From Labia minor (taxonomy: Eukaryota; Arthropoda; Insecta; Dermaptera; Spongiphoridae): DNA of 64,000 nt. The first letter of the stretch is position 1; the number at the start of each line of letters is the position of its first letter. Where the stretch lies: positions 3,273,580 to 3,337,579 of the forward strand of contig OY720344.1 of assembly GCA_963082975.1 (NCBI GenBank). The letters are read 5' to 3'. The position numbers were made by a program, and so were the translations under genes. This document shows positions 60,300 through 64,000 of this stretch, in pieces. The notes below the pieces were generated by a model that saw only the letters and a program-made list of their open reading frames with translations, made no database searches and was not told the DNA's origin.

Positions 60300-60920
60300 T
60301 ATCCTTATAAAAGACATTTGAAATAAATTAATTTCCAGTTACAGAAACAATTTCAAACAATTTAAATGTATCTATTAATGCAATAAAAAACAGATAGGCA
60401 TATAACATAAATATTTTTAATTTTATTTTATTTATAATATATAAGTAGGAGCTTGCTGTGACGTCATGAAGGGCTGGGTGACGTCCTATAATTTTAAATT
60501 AAGAAAAAACTAATGAAGATGATTTTTCCCGAGGATAAAACCAATACAAAGTGCATGAGTCGTGGAGATATGCAAAAATTCTCCTCATGTGAAATTTGGT
60601 GTGAAAATAACCCTTCCTTTCCTATCGTCGATCGCTAATACTATTACTTCCGGTTTCCGGATATACACCAAAAAAGTTAATCAATTCATCATATTGATGT
60701 ATTAAGTAAATATACTAAATTTCATCAAAATCCGTTGAGCCGTTCAAGCTGTACACATCTATACAGACGGACGGACAGACGGACAGACATGATGCTAAAA
60801 TACTTTTTTCTGTTAAGAGAATGCATGATTCGTGGAGAGATGTAAAAATCACCACATGTGAAATTTGGTGTGAAAACAATACCGACCTTACTATCGTCGG
60901 TCGATAAAAAGACCGAAAAT
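60300..60920 (+). mobile_element. Interspersed repeat family B, copy 3
   Basis: Runs from AATTTCCAGTTACAGAAAC through TGACGTCATGAAGGGCTG, ATGATTTTTCCCGAGG and TTTCATCAAAATCCGTTGAG. A GGACGGACAGAC tract and ATTCGTGGAGAGATG follow, and it ends with CTTACTATCGTCGGTCGATA. Both GTGAAATTTGGTGTGAAAA blocks are present, so the family carries this phrase twice. Confidence 0.82.
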
Positions 60921-60924
60921 GAGA

Positions 60925-62180
60925 AATGTCTCAAGTAATTATGAGTATTTGTCAATGAAAATAAAAAAAATATTTGAAAGGTTGATAAGGTCACCATTTC
61001 ACTTATAGTAAGTAATATCTGCAGAAGAAGTTGTATCCAATAATATTGTGAACATTATTAAGAAACTGTTGAAATACCCACTAACATAATAAAAACAGGA
61101 CAAAAAGGTATTCCTAATTCAAACTTGACATATTATCTGCAAGAGCGGGTCATGATGAACTTTCTTTTCTCATCGTCCGAATCTAATCCCAAAAATGACC
61201 AAAAAGGATAGGTGAAAATTTAACAACATTAAATGAATGCTCTGAGTAACAAATCGAAATAATATATATAACGAGTTGGAGTAATATTAGTTTACTAAAA
61301 TTATATTGAAATTGATGGATTATATGTTATACAGAGTTTAGAACAAAAAATAACAAAAATTTGAAATATAAATTAATTCTTTTCTGATTCAAATATGTAA
61401 TTCAGCAAATAAACAACTTCATACAATTACTAAAATAAGGTGAGTTTTTATTAAAAATTAAAGATAAATTATAGTTTTATCAATATTATATACAAATTTA
61501 GATTTGACTTAAACCTAAAATAAGGTTAGAATAGAATAATTAGTTGTTTATTCGGATTCTTTTTATATTACAGCAATTTTATAATATATTTTAATGTTAT
61601 TCTTTTAGAGTCATTATTGAATTACACAGAGCATCCGTTAACAGAGATGTCCACTCAATGCTATTTTTTTTTGAAGTATTAGAGCCAGCAAAAAGCCTGC
61701 AGAGCGGGCATGTATGTGCGTTTTTACCGCCCGACGATAGTAGGGAGATATTTTTAAATTTTTTTTTTTAATGAATATTGGGAATTTAAAAATTATTTAT
61801 TGAGATATAAAATTAACATTAGAGCAATCAAATTGCTTTTTTCAAAAATGTTAGTTTTATATCCAAATAAATAATTTTTAAATTAACAGAAAACTCCACC
61901 ATCTTTTATGTAATTTAAACGAATAATGTTCTTTCATTGATTAACTAAGAATAATTAATCCATCGCATTTTTAATCATCTAAGTTTATCAAACAACTGAT
62001 TTAAGTACATTTGGGTTAATTTATAAATGAAAAAAAATGTGTTTTTTCATATAAAATTAATTTCTAAATATATATCGACCTATAAAAAATAATTCCTAAT
62101 TAAATAATAAAATAATTTCAATAATAAAAAATTTACTTACAATTAATACCATGTGTATGTGAGTGTCGAGTTTGATATTC
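60925..62180. other. Intergenic, with one family B end
   Basis: AT-rich. TTTTACCGCCCGACGATAGT at 61722-61741 is a stray family B terminus. No gene is seen. Confidence 0.55.
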
Positions 62181-62184
62181 AAAT

Positions 62185-62320
62185 AATTGCAGGGAATTCG
62201 GAAGGCCTGTGGGGGGGGGGGGGTGATCTGCGGTCTTTTTTGCGGAGCTATCTATTGGGCGCATGAAGAGTCAACCGTTGTCGCCTGCAGCACCATCTAG
62301 CGACTGCTGGCATTCCGGAT
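62185..62320. other. GC-rich island with a G run
   Basis: Contains G(13) at 62211-62223 and CCTGCAGCACCATCTAGCGA, a phrase of the type often found in insect transposon remnants. No frame and no ends could be defined. Confidence 0.3.
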
Positions 62321-62459
62321 TTACAAAAAATGTATTAAGTGACCAACCCTATTAAAACTAATTAGTTACATATTAATTTAGTCAAGATTGCCACTTATGA
62401 ATATTATTATAACTAAATGTTAATTAGTTAATTAATTTAAAATAAGGCAATTTTAAATT

Positions 62460-62462
<3 letters not shown>

Positions 62463-62495
<33 letters not shown>

Positions 62496-62514
62496 TAGAT
62501 AGATAGATAGATAG
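62463..62514. repeat. (TA)n-(GATA)n compound microsatellite
   Basis: A TA tract passes into GATA units without interruption. Confidence 0.92.
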
Positions 62515-63231
62515 AATATAGAAGAAATTTTCTTTCATTTAAATATAATCATCCTCACCACTTCTCTTCAATTAGTCAAAAATTAAATAATTCTAATAAA
62601 TGAATAATAATAAAAAAAAATTTTATTCTATATTTTTTTTTCTACTAGTTAAATAATAAATGTTATTATCATTTCATCGTAAATAAATTACCTATATATA
62701 CTTCATTTACAAATTATATGTTTTAAAATTCTTTCATTTTTTTTAATAAACGAAATTAAAAAAACAAAAAAAAAAACTGGTTATAGTTTCTCAATTAATA
62801 GTAGTTCTTTCATTTGATCAACTTGTCTTGTCTTGTGCTTCCAAATTATTATATAATAATAATTAATTATATCAATATTCTAATCAAAAAAAAGAAAACA
62901 AAAAAAAAACAAATAATCAGTCATAAAAGAAGTATTGATTGACTGATACCTATTAATTGATTACTAAATTTCTCATTTAATTAAATAGAAAAAATAAAAT
63001 TTGTTAAAATCCATTAATGATTGAATTGTAATAATAAGTGCTTCCAAAAATCAAATCTTCATAAAATAATTAATTTGAAATATTATATTATTTAATATAT
63101 TAATATAATATCTACATAGTATCTCTTAAACAACATCATCATCATCATCATCATATGCAAAGTATACGTGATTATTATTATTATTATTATTATTATTATT
63201 TAAAATTTGAAAAAATTGATATCATCTAACA

Positions 63232-63466
63232 CAGTGACTCTCATCCACTGTGCCGCGGCACTTTAGTGTTTCAAGAGGCTCTTAAACATTTCCGACTTTT
63301 TTCTAAATTTTTTCAATATGGTTCTAAAAAAATAAAAGGTAAACCGTTTTTGGGACCACTTTTTTTCAATATGGTAAACTTTTACACTTATCTTTTTCTT
63401 TGGGTGCCGCGAAATTTTTAAACCGTTAAAAGTGTGCCGCGGTAAAAAAAAGGTTGAAGATCATTG
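63232..63466. mobile_element. hAT-type MITE with 8-bp target duplication
   Basis: The left end is CAGTGACTCTCATCCACTGT and the right end, inverted, is CAATGATCTTCAACC. GTGCCGCGG lies inside the left end and again near the right. The flanks ATCTAACA (63224-63231) and ATCTAATA (63467-63474) differ by one base, as expected of an old 8-bp duplication. Confidence 0.82.
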
Positions 63467-63505
63467 ATCTAATAATAAGTACATACATATAACATCAACA
63501 TCATC

Positions 63506-63783
63506 AAAACAAAAGGGAGTACATCGATAAATATTAATTTATTATACAATTATACGGCGATAAAGCACCACATTCTCACATTCTATCTCAAATAATGTAT
63601 CTAAAACTCTACATTAGTGTAAAGACATTTTTTAATTATACTTCAATAACGACAAAACAAAACAACAATTGACACCCACAAAAGTGGTTGATGTTTTAAG
63701 TTGTTAAGTATCCTAGCATATATCACATAATTAATGACAAAAAAAACAAAAGGGAGTACATCGATAAATATTAATTTATTATA
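63506..63783. repeat. 41-bp exact direct repeat, 237 bp apart
   Basis: The segment 63506-63546 (core GGGAGTACATCGATAAATAT) recurs without change at 63743-63783. The intervening 196 bp are unrelated. This could be the edge of a tandem array, a recent local duplication, or terminal repeats of an unknown small element. Confidence 0.85.
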
Positions 63784-63824
63784 ATAATTTAAAAATTAAA
63801 TTATTGAATTAATTAATAACTAAC

Positions 63825-63905
63825 TGCTCCGAGTGCCTACGGCGCTCTTCACAACTAGAAGGGGGCTCCGGCCCCTGTAACCCCGAGTGATACATAGTAT
63901 TTGGT
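63825..63905. other. GC-rich repeat-like terminus
   Basis: GAGTGCCTACGGCGCTCTTC and GGGGGCTCCGGCCCCTGTAA form small palindromes in AT-rich DNA. It looks like a transposon end continuing toward or beyond the window edge, but no partner end is visible. Confidence 0.35.
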
Positions 63906-64000
63906 TGAAAGTCTGTATGTAAAAGGTTTTCATCCATTTTGTTTCAATCAATATAAGTAGATAAGACATTCATTTTTTGTTTTCTTGTAAAATATATTTT

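Overview
This is very AT-rich animal DNA, almost certainly from an insect. It has GT-AG introns, long TA, AAT and poly(T) tracts, many dead transposons and few genes. The best taxonomic marker is a one-exon bHLH gene at 19619-20242 that matches the delilah/taxi family of insects. Low gene density and a mixed load of mariner, pogo/Tigger, hAT, R2-like LINE, SINE and LTR elements point to a mid-sized or large insect genome. I cannot name the species.

Layout. (1) 274-6898, plus strand: a previously unrecognised gene of at least 18 short exons (27 to 123 nt). They join into one open frame of 413 codons with a consistent phase at every junction. It encodes a Pro-rich, Arg/Lys-rich, acidic-tailed protein of no family I recognise, and it contains tandemly duplicated exons. 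(2) 7128-9052: a 5'-truncated, frameshifted R2/R4-type LINE. (3) 9236-10767, minus strand: a second unrecognised gene with a 165-codon last exon, tail to tail with the first. (4) 10.8-18.5 kb: intergenic DNA with a solo LTR, a mariner relic and a Tigger-like relic. (5) 18.85-20.77 kb: the delilah-like locus, comprising a GC-richer candidate control region, a 5' leader with two small upstream ORFs, the single coding exon, and a 3' UTR with AATAAA. (6) 20.8-64 kb: no convincing host gene. This part is a mosaic of five copies of a tRNA-like SINE, mariner and hAT derivatives, two anonymous repeat families (called A and B here), pogo relics, and a complete but non-autonomous LTR element at 52811-56056 with one unknown 317-codon ORF. 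A compact GC-richer stretch at 58760-59030 looks like a conserved non-coding element.

How it works together. Only three host genes are supported. The bHLH gene is a developmental regulator, and the candidate elements at 18.85-19.33 kb and 58.8-59.0 kb could serve it or a gene outside the window. The two unknown genes at the left lie close together, share an intron-rich, AT-biased style and lack recognisable domains. A fast-evolving, lineage-restricted gene family is the simplest reading. The many-microexon architecture recalls the bicycle effector genes described in aphids, phylloxerids and scale insects, but the diagnostic Cys-Tyr-Cys motifs are absent here, so this is only an analogy. No tRNA, rRNA or CRISPR array was seen.
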